This document shows, piece after piece, positions 1 through 7,870 of a DNA stretch of 23,183 nucleotides. The stretch is from Prevotellaceae bacterium UBA2852. GTDB lineage: Bacteria > Bacteroidota > Bacteroidia > Bacteroidales > Bacteroidaceae. How positions within the stretch are numbered: position 1 is the first letter of the stretch; each line of letters begins with the position of its first letter. The position numbers and the translations under genes are program-made. The stretch spans positions 56,728 through 79,910 of the forward strand of contig DEFM01000013.1 in the NCBI GenBank assembly GCA_002350855.1, written 5' to 3'. Below the pieces are notes generated by a model. It was given only the letters and a program-made list of their open reading frames with translations. It searched no databases and was not told where the DNA came from.

Positions 1-17
1 GAGTCCGTCCGGGCACC
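1..17 (+). tRNA. Probable 3' end of a tRNA gene (partial, cut by window edge)
   Basis: The first bases read as the 3' side of a T-loop (GAGT), five T-stem bases (CCGTC) and a seven-base acceptor strand (CGGGCAC). This is the order and length expected after a TTC that would lie just outside the window. The 5' half of the tRNA is missing, so the cloverleaf and the amino acid cannot be established. An acceptor strand starting GTGCCCG would be needed upstream. A terminator hairpin and then an integrase follow directly, as expected for an island integrated at a tRNA 3' end. The reading rests on 17 bases and could be coincidence. Confidence 0.5.
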
Positions 18-27
18 CTCCAATTAA

Positions 28-64
28 CTCCTGTGAGTCAAAGACTTACGGGAGTTTTTGTTTT
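28..64 (+). terminator. Rho-independent terminator of the upstream tRNA/transcript
   Basis: Bases 28-39 pair with 43-54 (12 pairs including two G:U) around an AAA loop and are followed by TTTTTGTTTT. The position just after the putative tRNA end suits termination of the tRNA transcript. The hairpin could also be the edge of the integrated element. Confidence 0.8.
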
Positions 65-161
65 GTAAGGAGATGACCTAAACAGCATCAAAACGCCCTC
101 TTTTGGGGTCACAATCCGTTGATTTAGCCTATTTTGTTTACCGCTAAATTTTTAACGTAAG

Positions 162-1430
162 ATGCTGACAATCAAGGCAATGGTGAAAAAAGACGGTTTA
201 CGTGTTGACCGCAAGTACAATGTAAAGTTATGTTTTACGTACAATCGGAAGGTAAAAAGGCTATCTACGAGCCTATTTGCAAGCCCTGAAGACCTCACTA
301 AATCCCTTTCTTTTAAGGAGGGAACAATCCTCAAACAGAAGGTTGACAAACTTGTAGAAACCTATAAGGAGATGTGCGACAAACTACAGGTGGATGCTCA
401 TCATTTCACATTGGACGATATTATAGAAATGATTAAAGCTGACGAGGAAAGACATAAGCCAGTTGACTTTATTCAGTTCTGCCAATGGTGGATAACCACT
501 ACTACAATTAAAGGCAAGAAAAACTACCAGTCTGCCCTGAACGCTTTTATCACTTATATAGGCACAGATCATCTTGATGCCTCTAAACTTACAGCTCAGA
601 TATTAAATGGTTTCATGGACTATCTGAAAAAGCAAAGTAATCAACGAGCAAAATCACTAATGAAGTCTGGTAAACGAGTACCGTCCGACCGCAGTACTTC
701 ACTTTACCTTGGAGGCCTGCGCCATTTGTTCAATGAGGCTAAGAAGAAATACAACGATCCTGATCGCAACATAATCCGCATCACAAACTCACCATTTGAA
801 TATGTGGTAATTCCGAAACAACAGGCTACACGTAAGAGGGCTATAACTCCCGATCAAATAAGAAGCATTTGGAAGTACCCTTATGAATGTAAGAAAGACG
901 GAACGCTGAAACGAGAAAGCATAGTTAATCTGGCTAAAGACTGTTTTCTCCTCTCATTCTGTTTAATAGGGATGAACTCAGCAGATCTATTCAACTGTAC
1001 GGAGATCAACGAAGATACCATTACCTACTATCGTACAAAGACTACAGCCCGAAGACTCGACAAGGCGAAGATGGAAGTAACAATAACTCCATTTTTGAAG
1101 CCACTATTTGAGAAATACAGGGATAAGACAGGGCAACGTGTTTTCAAGTTCCACCTATTATATAATACAGATAAGAATTTCAATCGGGCTATCAACATGG
1201 GGTTGAAAACTATTGGTGACAAGCTGAATTTGTTAGACCTTGAATATTATGCCGCCCGTCACTCGTGGGCTACTATTGCCCTTAATAAAGTAGGCATAGA
1301 TAAATACGTGGTACATGAAGCATTGAACCATATAGATGAATCCATGCGAGTCACAGACATCTATATTGAACGAGACTTCGTGAACGAGAATAAGGCAAAT
1401 GCCAAGGTCGTAAAGTACGTTTTTGGCTAA
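162..1430 (+). CDS. Tyrosine recombinase/integrase (Bacteroidetes type, first catalytic Arg replaced)
   Basis: This 422-residue site-specific recombinase should excise and integrate the island. An N-terminal arm-binding region (about 1-95) leads to a SAM-like core-binding domain (about 100-210) and a catalytic domain (about 225-420). Visible catalytic residues are Lys293 in the beta-hairpin, Arg366 followed by His367 (YAARH), His390 (LNH) and the nucleophile Tyr401 (TDIYIE). The box I arginine is absent: the GLR position reads GMN, with Asn272. Known family member IntDOT of CTnDOT also lacks this arginine, so the protein is probably active. The ATG at 162 is the first in frame and no Shine-Dalgarno is seen. 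It lies next to a putative tRNA end and has its own terminator at 1444. Confidence 0.95.
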   Translation: MLTIKAMVKKDGLRVDRKYNVKLCFTYNRKVKRLSTSLFASPEDLTKSLSFKEGTILKQKVDKLVETYKEMCDKLQVDAHHFTLDDIIEMIKADEERHKPVDFIQFCQWWITTTTIKGKKNYQSALNAFITYIGTDHLDASKLTAQILNGFMDYLKKQSNQRAKSLMKSGKRVPSDRSTSLYLGGLRHLFNEAKKKYNDPDRNIIRITNSPFEYVVIPKQQATRKRAITPDQIRSIWKYPYECKKDGTLKRESIVNLAKDCFLLSFCLIGMNSADLFNCTEINEDTITYYRTKTTARRLDKAKMEVTITPFLKPLFEKYRDKTGQRVFKFHLLYNTDKNFNRAINMGLKTIGDKLNLLDLEYYAARHSWATIALNKVGIDKYVVHEALNHIDESMRVTDIYIERDFVNENKANAKVVKYVFG

Positions 1431-1443
1431 TAATTGCTAATAT

Positions 1444-1478
1444 CTCCCATTTACATTTGCGTAGGTGGGAGTTTTTTT
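1444..1478 (+). terminator. Rho-independent terminator after the integrase
   Basis: Bases 1444-1454 pair with 1461-1471 (11 pairs, two of them G:U) around ATTTGC, followed by seven T. It ends the integrase transcript 14 bases after the stop. A TACATTTG match to the -7 promoter consensus lies inside the stem at 1452-1459. It has no well-spaced -33 box, so a promoter for the next gene there is only a weak possibility. Confidence 0.9.
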
Positions 1479-1504
1479 ATACCTTAGCCGAAAATTTGAC
1501 GATT

Positions 1505-2389
1505 ATGACAGATGAAACGAAATTTGGATCATTCACTCTTAACGATTTTCAAGAGATAGAACCAATACTCTGTGGATATTATGGATTGGATAAGATTGAA
1601 CTTAGCAATGCCATATATTTTGCAAAAGAATTCTTGTCCTATAATCCCGAAAAGGTTGTGCAATTTGATCCTGACAATAAGATATACCTTCCGTTATCAC
1701 CTTGGCATGGCAATAACGAATCATCAGATTTGGGCAGTATCACTTTCCCGATTTTATGTAGTCAATACAGCATAGAAGATGATTGTCTGGTAGCAAAGGT
1801 TCTCTCCTTTGTCAAGAATTTCTTCCCCATAGAGACTGTCAGTGACTTAGACACAGAATACTGGGAGTACGTCACAACGGTACGCCCTGAAATGCTAAAG
1901 CTATATATCGCAATACATAGTGGTGAGCATCGATATAACCAAAAGTGCAGGGTGGCTTTCGACAAGGGAGGTGCCAATGTTGATACTACACGGCCGTGGC
2001 TACAAATGGAACTCGAACGCTACTTGGACAAATACCTTGGAGTTAAGGATGTCAAGGAAGCCGAAAAGGAGTTATCAGTTGTCTATTATGGCAAACTTGG
2101 TCCTAAACTTAATAAAGATGAAGCTCGGATCATATGGGGGACATACCACCTACTCCAACAGTCCGACCAATTTAAGTCTGGTGGGGAGAATGTCGTCAGC
2201 CGTTTGCAGAGCCGATTGATAGCGGATTTCCTAATCTGTTGCGAATTGCGTGAAAAACATACTGTAAATGAAGAGCACATCAGAAGCCGCTTAAACAGCT
2301 ATCTCAAATTATTTGATTCTCCAGAAGATTTCCTCGCAGTATCAAATTACAAACTGTCTCCGAACAATGACAGTGGAAGATATTACTAA
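1505..2389 (+). CDS. Unrecognised 294-residue protein
   Basis: I do not recognise this family. The start is taken at the ATG at 1505 (MTDETKFG). An in-frame TTG at 1457 would put the N-terminus inside the integrase terminator hairpin, which argues against it. The product is acidic and soluble, with no signal peptide, membrane segment or known motif. It looks largely helical, with aromatic-rich stretches (YWEYV, YHLLQQ) and a C-terminal helix pair around EEHIRSRLNSYLKLF. It sits alone between two terminators (1444 and 2417), so it is probably transcribed singly. The place directly after the integrase is often used by excision or regulatory genes, but no DNA-binding motif supports such a role here. 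Confidence 0.8.
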   Translation: MTDETKFGSFTLNDFQEIEPILCGYYGLDKIELSNAIYFAKEFLSYNPEKVVQFDPDNKIYLPLSPWHGNNESSDLGSITFPILCSQYSIEDDCLVAKVLSFVKNFFPIETVSDLDTEYWEYVTTVRPEMLKLYIAIHSGEHRYNQKCRVAFDKGGANVDTTRPWLQMELERYLDKYLGVKDVKEAEKELSVVYYGKLGPKLNKDEARIIWGTYHLLQQSDQFKSGGENVVSRLQSRLIADFLICCELREKHTVNEEHIRSRLNSYLKLFDSPEDFLAVSNYKLSPNNDSGRYY

Positions 2390-2416
2390 TTCCACCTTAT
2401 TATATTTATGATTCAA

Positions 2417-2442
2417 GGCATCCTCTAATGGGTGCCTTTTTT
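2417..2442 (+). terminator. Rho-independent terminator
   Basis: GGCATCC (2417-2423) pairs with GGGTGCC (2430-2436), with one G:U, around TCTAAT, followed by six T. It closes the 1505-2389 transcription unit. Confidence 0.85.
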
Positions 2443-2444
2443 AG

Positions 2445-2507
2445 TGGTAGAAATTGCACTCTTCCAATTTGAAATTATCTACCAGCCTATCTTGCGAAAT
2501 CTTGCGA
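2445..2507. promoter_or_regulatory. Hairpin plus phased direct repeat upstream of the 2614 gene
   Basis: TGGTAGA (2445-2451) and TCTACCA (2478-2484) are perfect inverted arms, with a nested AATTG/CAATT pair inside. Immediately after come two copies of ATCTTGCGA (2489-2497 and 2499-2507) repeated every 10 bases, which places both on the same face of the helix. No clear TAnnTTTG box is present. Such phased repeats are often protein-binding sites; that role is inference. Confidence 0.4.
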
Positions 2508-2613
2508 CCTTCGCCAGCGGAATCAAGAAGCAGCGATCGGGTTTCAAGGTTCTGAGAGGTCATACGCCCGCCTCGCACTAAACATTGGGTTCACAACAAA
2601 ATGAATAAAAAAA

Positions 2614-3309
2614 ATGGAAAAGGAAGTAAAAAAAGTGACGAATGGATTTTCGCACACTCAGAGAGAAGAAGATTTTATGATGATGGAGTTCGCAATGATG
2701 GATCAAAAAAAATCAGATGAGACCCAGAAGAGCAGTAAAGGTTTCACTACCTCGATGCCGAATAGCAAAAAGGCTGTGGATCCAGTGGTTGAAGTTCCGA
2801 CTACAAAAACTGCGGCACCTGAAATCTCAACAATTCACGCCAGAGTAAGCCCACAGGTTGTTAAGGACATGTACGATGGCTTTATGATGAAACCGAGTGC
2901 AGTCACCGTAAGGTTCCGTGACGAAGATGGTTGTTTGGTAATGCGAGTTACATTCTTCTACGGCAAGAGACTGTCAAGAGAGTTGTCACTTCTCGCAGAC
3001 ACAGACCTGATAGGCCGTACAATGCGAGCCATGAGAGGTGAACAGTTGGAAAAGCTGAAAGCCTATTGTGAGGAAGAACACATCATTGCTGCCACGAATG
3101 TTGACCCTCGCATCGACATCTTCCGCCAGTGCATGAAGTCCACCTTGAAATGCCGCATCAACGCTGACTTCCTCCCTGACGAGGCAGACGAGAACAATAG
3201 ATACATAAGTGTCTCGTTCATCATAGCCCCAAAGATGGAGTTCCGTTTCTGCTTGGAGAGGACAAGGGAGATTGAAGAGATTGTGAACGAAACGATTAAA
3301 GCTGCCTAA
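2614..3309 (+). CDS. Unrecognised 231-residue protein with disordered N-terminus
   Basis: Family not recognised. The first 70 residues are low-complexity and charged, with Met clusters (MMMEFAMM) and Lys/Ser/Thr-rich linkers, and look disordered. From about residue 75 a compact domain begins. It contains TVRFRDEDGCLVMRVTFFYGK and a later RYISVSFIIAPKMEFRFCL, which look like alternating beta strands with a helical middle. No signal peptide or membrane segment is seen. The ATG at 2614 lies in an A-rich stretch; an overlapping ATG at 2601 opens only a 39-codon frame. The gene is followed by paired inverted repeats and then the 3356 and 3790 genes on the same strand, so they may form one unit with the helicase. 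Confidence 0.75.
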   Translation: MEKEVKKVTNGFSHTQREEDFMMMEFAMMDQKKSDETQKSSKGFTTSMPNSKKAVDPVVEVPTTKTAAPEISTIHARVSPQVVKDMYDGFMMKPSAVTVRFRDEDGCLVMRVTFFYGKRLSRELSLLADTDLIGRTMRAMRGEQLEKLKAYCEEEHIIAATNVDPRIDIFRQCMKSTLKCRINADFLPDEADENNRYISVSFIIAPKMEFRFCLERTREIEEIVNETIKAA

Positions 3310-3319
3310 ACCAAAGAAC

Positions 3320-3355
3320 GGGGGAGCAATCCCCCATTCTTCAAATTTGAAGAAT
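3320..3355. promoter_or_regulatory. GC hairpin abutting a perfect 20-bp palindrome before the 3356 start
   Basis: GGGGG (3320-3324) and CCCCC (3331-3335) flank AGCAAT. The next 20 bases (3336-3355) form a perfect palindrome centred on AATT, with half-site ATTCTTCAAA. The ATG of the next gene follows at once at 3356. The palindrome therefore covers the ribosome-binding region and could be a dimeric repressor operator or an RNA hairpin masking the start. With no T-tract the GC hairpin is not a normal terminator, although it may slow polymerase or stabilise the upstream mRNA end. Confidence 0.6.
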
Positions 3356-3796
3356 ATGACACAGATAGATTTTCCATCCGCATACGACAACGAAGCCGTA
3401 CATCGTCAAGTTAAGCTCTTGATGATGCAGCACAAACAACTCAATATTCGAGTTGAGGAAGAAGAGGTCTGGATTAGTTGTCAAGGAATGACAGGTCTCA
3501 GATACCTACTTAATGATGATAGTTGGGATTGGATTCTCGGCTATCTCCAGACTGGTGACTATGAGGACTTCGGAGTGTTCCCTTCCGCTGTATCTCATAT
3601 AGTTAATGATGGGTACAAAGAAAACAAGGTCAAAGGACTAGTCGAGCAAGGCTGTAACATACTTCCTGTGTCTTTTCACAGAGAAACAGAGGCTTATATC
3701 AGCTTGCGAGCCTTCTTCAAATTTGGCAAACTCTTTTTTAGAATCCGCAGAACTGACGATTTTATTAATTATTTAATTGAGCAAAAATTATGGTAA
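3356..3796 (+). CDS. Unrecognised 146-residue protein coupled to the helicase
   Basis: Family not recognised. The ATG at 3356 is preferred to an in-frame TTG at 3347 because the TTG lies inside the palindrome. The protein is soluble, with a helical, acidic N-terminal part (EAVHRQVKLLMMQHKQLNIRVEEEE), a Trp-rich middle (DDSWDWILGYLQTGDYEDFG) and a basic C-terminus. Its stop codon overlaps the helicase ATG at 3790 by seven bases, so translation is probably coupled and the two proteins may act together. A helicase accessory or loader role is inference from this arrangement only. Confidence 0.8.
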   Translation: MTQIDFPSAYDNEAVHRQVKLLMMQHKQLNIRVEEEEVWISCQGMTGLRYLLNDDSWDWILGYLQTGDYEDFGVFPSAVSHIVNDGYKENKVKGLVEQGCNILPVSFHRETEAYISLRAFFKFGKLFFRIRRTDDFINYLIEQKLW

Positions 3797-5526
3797 TATT
3801 AAACAAAGACCAACACCTTTCAGACGTAATACGTCAAATTCCCACAAACAGCATCCTATCAAAGAGAATACCAGGCTGTGGGGCAACAACATTGGAGCTA
3901 AATACTTATCGGAACTCCATTATTCTTGTGCCGAATGTTCCTGTTATCAATAGCAAGTGCCAGAAGTACAAGAACCTGCTAGGGGTCTATGAAAAGGTCT
4001 CAGTTGGAGAAATAGCGCAGTATTTGCATGAGCATAAACATTACAAGATCATGACTACTCCAGAGAGCTTCCCGAAGGTCAAGAAAGCTTGTGAATTGTG
4101 TGATCTCAATATCTATACCGACTTCTTTTTGCTTGATGACGAGTGCCACCAACTTATTAAAGATGTGGACTACAGAGCCGACATCGTTTTACCAATGGAC
4201 GATTTTTTCCTGTTTAAACGAAAGGCACTAGTCTCTGCTACTCCCATCAAGTTCAGTGATCCTCGCTTCAAGGACTTCAAAACTATAGAAATAAGTGCTG
4301 AATACGACTATCAGCAGAAGATTCAGGTAGTACACACATACAGCATTGCTAGGACTGTCAGAGAATATCTGGAGAACCATAAAAATAATAAGGTGTGCAT
4401 CTTCTTTAACTCAGTGGATGGCATCTACTCGATAATGAAGCAATTCGGAATGTTGAACAATGCTACAGTTTACTGCGCTCCGAAGAGCCGTACCAAACTG
4501 AAATCGGAACACGACTTTACAAACGCTTACAATGTCTGGTCTGCTAAGACGATGAAACAATACAATTTCTTTACGGGACGATTCTATACAGCATTTGACT
4601 TGGAATTGGATTATAAGCCTGACTTACTAATGATTACTGATCCTCACTTGTCGCCATACACGATGCTCGATGTCGATACTGATTGCATACAGATATGCGG
4701 TCGTTTTCGTAACGGCATAAGTTCTGCAACCCATATATACAGGACAGACGAAGAGAGCGTTGCTAAGACTAGAGACGAACTTGAATGGGAGATCTCCGCA
4801 CATGAGTATGCCTACAATACCATACAAACTTTTTATAACAGCGCTGATAGCAGGGAAAGCCGATTCGCATTTGGGGAGGCTCTTGAAACCTTGCCATTCC
4901 GCAAATATCTCTATCCTGATCTTACTAAAAACTGGTTCGCTATAGATAATGCCATCAATGAAAAACTGGTCGAGAGCCGATACAAATACAGGGGGCAAGT
5001 GAAGCTCTGGTACAATGACTGCCATTTTTTTATTCCGACTTTTGAGGATAAGCCATACAACAAGCATGATGAGGGACTGAGAATAGTTGCAGCAGCTCGT
5101 TCAACTAAAGATAAGCGCAGAAGAATGGTACAGTTCCTAAGCGAGATTGAAGATCCTGATTCCGAGTATGCAATGGACTTTATAAACGAGATTCGCAAGA
5201 TCGATCCTTTCATTGTCGAAGCGTTCGAACTGATGGGTAGAAAACGGATCGAGGAACTTGAATATAATCAAAGGGCAGTTGCCGAAGAAATGATACTGGT
5301 TCAGCGTAAGGGGAATAAGGTCGTTAGGATAATCAGGAACTCCTTCATAGTTGGTCGTACTTACACAAATGATTATATCACTAAGGAGTTGAAACGAATC
5401 TTCGACATGGTTCACATTCACCCTGAGAAGCCTATTAAAGGTACAATGATCAATGATTACTTTCAGACTGTGGACTGGAGAAGTAAGAAAAGTAGAGGCT
5501 ATCGGCTTGTTTCACCTATCATATAG
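3790..5526 (+). CDS. Divergent SF2 DEAD/DEAH-like helicase (578 aa), copy 1
   Basis: This is a probable nucleic-acid-dependent ATPase or helicase of the element's replication or maintenance machinery. SF2 motifs appear in order: a P-loop-like KRIPGCGATT (25-34), Walker B/motif II DDECH (116-120), motif III SATP (149-152), the core-2 start VCIFFNSV and motif VI QICGRFR (301-307). The P-loop lacks the usual GK[S/T] lysine, since GCGATT occupies that position; Lys25 upstream may compensate. A C-terminal domain after about 480 contains a VGRTYTNDYITKEL segment and ends with GYRLVSPI. The same domain layout, and the FFNSV and SATP motifs, recur in the helicase at 20685, so the two are paralogues. 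The gene overlaps the 3356 gene and is followed five bases later by hairpin D. Confidence 0.88.
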   Translation: MVILNKDQHLSDVIRQIPTNSILSKRIPGCGATTLELNTYRNSIILVPNVPVINSKCQKYKNLLGVYEKVSVGEIAQYLHEHKHYKIMTTPESFPKVKKACELCDLNIYTDFFLLDDECHQLIKDVDYRADIVLPMDDFFLFKRKALVSATPIKFSDPRFKDFKTIEISAEYDYQQKIQVVHTYSIARTVREYLENHKNNKVCIFFNSVDGIYSIMKQFGMLNNATVYCAPKSRTKLKSEHDFTNAYNVWSAKTMKQYNFFTGRFYTAFDLELDYKPDLLMITDPHLSPYTMLDVDTDCIQICGRFRNGISSATHIYRTDEESVAKTRDELEWEISAHEYAYNTIQTFYNSADSRESRFAFGEALETLPFRKYLYPDLTKNWFAIDNAINEKLVESRYKYRGQVKLWYNDCHFFIPTFEDKPYNKHDEGLRIVAAARSTKDKRRRMVQFLSEIEDPDSEYAMDFINEIRKIDPFIVEAFELMGRKRIEELEYNQRAVAEEMILVQRKGNKVVRIIRNSFIVGRTYTNDYITKELKRIFDMVHIHPEKPIKGTMINDYFQTVDWRSKKSRGYRLVSPII

Positions 5527-5531
5527 TTAAA

Positions 5532-5596
5532 GGTGACAGAACCTCTGATTTCTTGTTTCCCTAAACCAGATGCAAGAAAATTGGAGGAATGTCACC
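5532..5596 (+). repeat. GGTGACA hairpin, variant copy D
   Basis: GGTGACA (5532-5538) and TGTCACC (5590-5596) are perfect arms. Inside them CCTC/GAGG and TTTCTTG/CAAGAAA extend the stem around a 17-base loop. The arms are identical to those of copy A, and the element again starts within 20 bases of a stop codon, here TAG at 5524. The interior differs from copies A-C, so it is a related or convergent variant rather than a simple copy. No T-tract follows, so it is not an ordinary terminator. The next bases include the palindrome TGTTAACA. Confidence 0.6.
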
Positions 5597-5625
5597 AAAT
5601 GTTAACAATTTAAATAGCAACAAAA

Positions 5626-6315
5626 ATGTTAAATTTTACCAAAGGGAACATGTACGAATTTATTAAGTACACTTGGAATCCTATCAAAGGTGCTTGTCAC
5701 CATGATTGTAAGTACTGCTATATGAAGCAGATTAACCCGAATGCAAGCCAACCAAGGCTAGCAAAGTACGAATTTTACACAGATTTAGGCAAAGGAAATT
5801 CAATCTTTATCGGTAGTTCAACAGATATGTTTGCTGATAACATTCCCTCTGAGTGGATAACACAAGTCCTTGATCTTTGCCATAAGAAACAGGATGCAGA
5901 GAGGCCTAACACCTTCTTGTTACAGTCCAAGAACCCCAAGCGTTTTCTGGAGTTTGCCAATCATCCGCTAATGAAACAAGTTGTGTTCGCTACGACAATA
6001 GAGAGCAACCGTAACTATCCTGAGATTATGAGCAATTCTCCGAAAATTGAAGAACGTGCAGAAGCGATGGAGAAAATTGCGAATCTCGGTTTTCGTACTA
6101 TGGTAACAGCTGAACCACTGATGCAATTTGATCTCACGGACATGGTATCTATCATTAAACAGTGTCAGCCAAGATTGGTCAATATTGGAAGGAACACATG
6201 CAGAGATATTCAACTACCAGAGCCAGAGCCCGAAAAGGTAAGGGATCTCAAAGTAGCTCTAGACGAGTTTACAAGGGTTAATGTTAAGAAGAATGCCTTG
6301 ATCTGGTTCAAATGA
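5626..6315 (+). CDS. Radical-SAM-like DUF5131 / phage Gp37-Gp68 family protein
   Basis: This 229-residue protein starts with WNPIKGAC and carries a CxxxCxxC cluster, Cys24-Cys28-Cys31 (CHHDCKYC), at the N-terminus. In radical-SAM enzymes this arrangement binds a 4Fe-4S cluster and S-adenosylmethionine. The WNP-then-cysteine opening, the FIGSSTDMFAD and LLQSKNPKRF segments and the TAEPLMQF strand resemble the DUF5131 (phage Gp37/Gp68) family, common on phages and mobile elements and of uncertain substrate. Length fits that family. The ATG at 5626 is used; Met9 at 5650 is an alternative. The gene lies just after hairpin D and before a long non-coding gap. The fold assignment is fairly sure; the reaction is unknown. 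Confidence 0.85.
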   Translation: MLNFTKGNMYEFIKYTWNPIKGACHHDCKYCYMKQINPNASQPRLAKYEFYTDLGKGNSIFIGSSTDMFADNIPSEWITQVLDLCHKKQDAERPNTFLLQSKNPKRFLEFANHPLMKQVVFATTIESNRNYPEIMSNSPKIEERAEAMEKIANLGFRTMVTAEPLMQFDLTDMVSIIKQCQPRLVNIGRNTCRDIQLPEPEPEKVRDLKVALDEFTRVNVKKNALIWFK

Positions 6316-6684
6316 TTTGAAGCGAGTAGAGACGGTCAGACAGGTAAGAAAGGGTTATCCCGAAAATACTTGTCTGGCCTTGTTATGCCTTATATATAGT
6401 AACCACTCTGTCAGAATCTCGCCCCTCCAGTTAGTGATGGGAAACGCTTAATATATATGATACAGCCTGTGGTGGCTTGATAAAAAATCGAAATAATTAC
6501 ATTTCACTTACTTCTGAAAAAATATCGAGTGATCGGACAATAGGTGTACCCATATTTATCGCCCCCTCGGGTGCTCAATATGGAAAATAGCAAATAATAT
6601 GAAAAATAGCAATTATAAGCAACTGTATGTAAATTAGTATCTATATACAGTTTCTATTGTTTAACAACTCAAATTTTCAGAATT
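6316..6684. other. Structured 370-base non-coding region (possible origin or regulatory RNA)
   Basis: No gene is credible here. Bases 6334-6346 pair with 6367-6379 (13 positions, two of them G:U) around a loop that itself holds GGG/CCC. A second hairpin has CCATATT and AATATGG arms (about 6549-6583) around a C/G-rich core. Downstream the sequence becomes very AT-rich and contains AAAATAGCAA twice, about 20 bases apart (about 6583-6612), in front of the 6685 start. Hairpins plus an AT-rich block with iteron-like repeats would suit a replication origin or an oriT. This is inference, and no relaxase or initiator is recognised nearby. Confidence 0.4.
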
Positions 6685-7701
6685 ATGGAAAATTATGTAA
6701 CAATGCTTCCAGTGGCAGCTCAGCCGCTGATCGATTTTTCTGATGCCGAGGATGCAGTGATCGTAGAGGATCCTGTAGTGCAGAGTTCTGTTAGCTTCCT
6801 CGATGCTAACACTAACGCCATTTCTCTTGAAGAGTTGGCCTCTACTTGTGTTGTTCCTACTTGGGGCAATCAGGATTTAACTATTTCCCATCAAGATTTC
6901 ATCAACTGCATACATGAAGCAGCCAAAGACTTCTATCGTGGTGAAACCGTTAATGATCCTTCTATCCGTGTCTCTCACATCGTAAGAGGTCGTACACCTG
7001 ATGCTTTAGGTAAACGAGCTTCTGAACTTCTGGAGTGCGAAAAGACTCAGTTCTACCAGAGAATGGCTTTCGCTTTCACTATTCCCACCATCTTTGAGAC
7101 TGTCAACGGACAGAAACTTGAATTGTGCTGTGGTGGTGTCCGTAACTATTCCGATTTGAATCTTTACCGTCAGAACAAGGGAGTGGAGAAGGTTTCAATC
7201 TTCGTAGGCTGGCGTGTCCGCATTTGCTCCAACCAGATTCTTACTGGCGATGGTGTCAAACTGTCGTTGGAAGTAATGACTGTGAGCGACATCTACAAGG
7301 CAGCTATGGAATTGTTCTATAGTTTTCTTCCAGCTAAGCAGCTCCACTTGATGCAGACTCTCAGCAATACTTATCTCAGCGAAACACAGTTTGCTACTTT
7401 GGTGGGACGCATGAGAATGTACCAGGCATTACCACCGAGGCTTTCTCGTTCTATTCCGAACTTACTGATCACTGACAGCCAGATCAACAACGTTTGTCGT
7501 GGTTTCTACAGCAATCCAGACTTCGGAGGTGAGAATGGTGCTATCTCTATGTGGAGTTTCCACAATCTTATGACGGAAGCCAACAAGTCCAGCTACATTG
7601 ACAGCTATCTACAGCGTGCAGTCAACGCTACTGATGTCTGCGTAGGTCTCAATAATGCTATGCATGGTGTTGAAGGTGGCTACAGTTGGTTTCTTAGCTA
7701 A
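6685..7701 (+). CDS. DUF3871 family protein
   Basis: A 338-residue protein recognised as DUF3871, a family I know mainly from Bacteroidetes mobile elements and whose biochemical role is unknown. Typical features are visible in order. An acidic variable N-terminus (1-90) is followed by RVSHIVRGRTPDA and a LLECEKTQFYQRMAFAF segment (about 95-135). Then come VNGQKLELCCGGVRNYSDLNLY, VFVGWRVRICSNQ-like strands, TQFATLVGRMRMYQALP and the C-terminal NLMTEANKSSYIDSYLQRAVNA. The length is normal and the gene looks intact. It is GC-richer than the cargo genes and preceded by the structured non-coding region. No canonical promoter was found upstream. Confidence 0.92.
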   Translation: MENYVTMLPVAAQPLIDFSDAEDAVIVEDPVVQSSVSFLDANTNAISLEELASTCVVPTWGNQDLTISHQDFINCIHEAAKDFYRGETVNDPSIRVSHIVRGRTPDALGKRASELLECEKTQFYQRMAFAFTIPTIFETVNGQKLELCCGGVRNYSDLNLYRQNKGVEKVSIFVGWRVRICSNQILTGDGVKLSLEVMTVSDIYKAAMELFYSFLPAKQLHLMQTLSNTYLSETQFATLVGRMRMYQALPPRLSRSIPNLLITDSQINNVCRGFYSNPDFGGENGAISMWSFHNLMTEANKSSYIDSYLQRAVNATDVCVGLNNAMHGVEGGYSWFLS

Positions 7702-7809
7702 TCTATTTACGGAGAGTTACTGATTTTCCAAAGTCCTTTGAGCCGTTCCTCTCTTAAAACAAAAACGACTGAAAGTGACCGTTACGCCAAGACGATATTT
7801 GGCACAATC

Positions 7810-7846
7810 GGGGGAGGGCTTCACTATAGAGGCTCTCTCCCTTTTT
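7810..7846 (+). terminator. Strong Rho-independent terminator or leader hairpin
   Basis: Bases 7810-7822 pair with 7829-7841 (13 pairs, three G:U) around ACTATA and are followed by five T. It lies about 110 bases after DUF3871 and 25 bases before the 7871 gene. It could therefore end the DUF3871 transcript or attenuate transcription into the small genes. Confidence 0.88.
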
Positions 7847-7870
7847 ATTCACTTACTAAAATTGAAAAAA

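Noticed and set aside
2601..2720. 39-codon frame starting at an ATG 13 bases before the 2614 gene
   Set aside because: It is lysine-rich because of an A-run, ends quickly, and overlaps the longer frame. It could at most be a small upstream ORF.
4627..5421. Minus-strand frames of 94-146 codons inside helicase copy 1
   Set aside because: They lie opposite a clearly coding SF2 helicase and lack any family features.
7775..7870. N-terminal extension of the 50-residue protein from a GTG at 7775
   Set aside because: It would be translated through a 13-pair terminator hairpin, and the ATG at 7871 gives the protein-like start.
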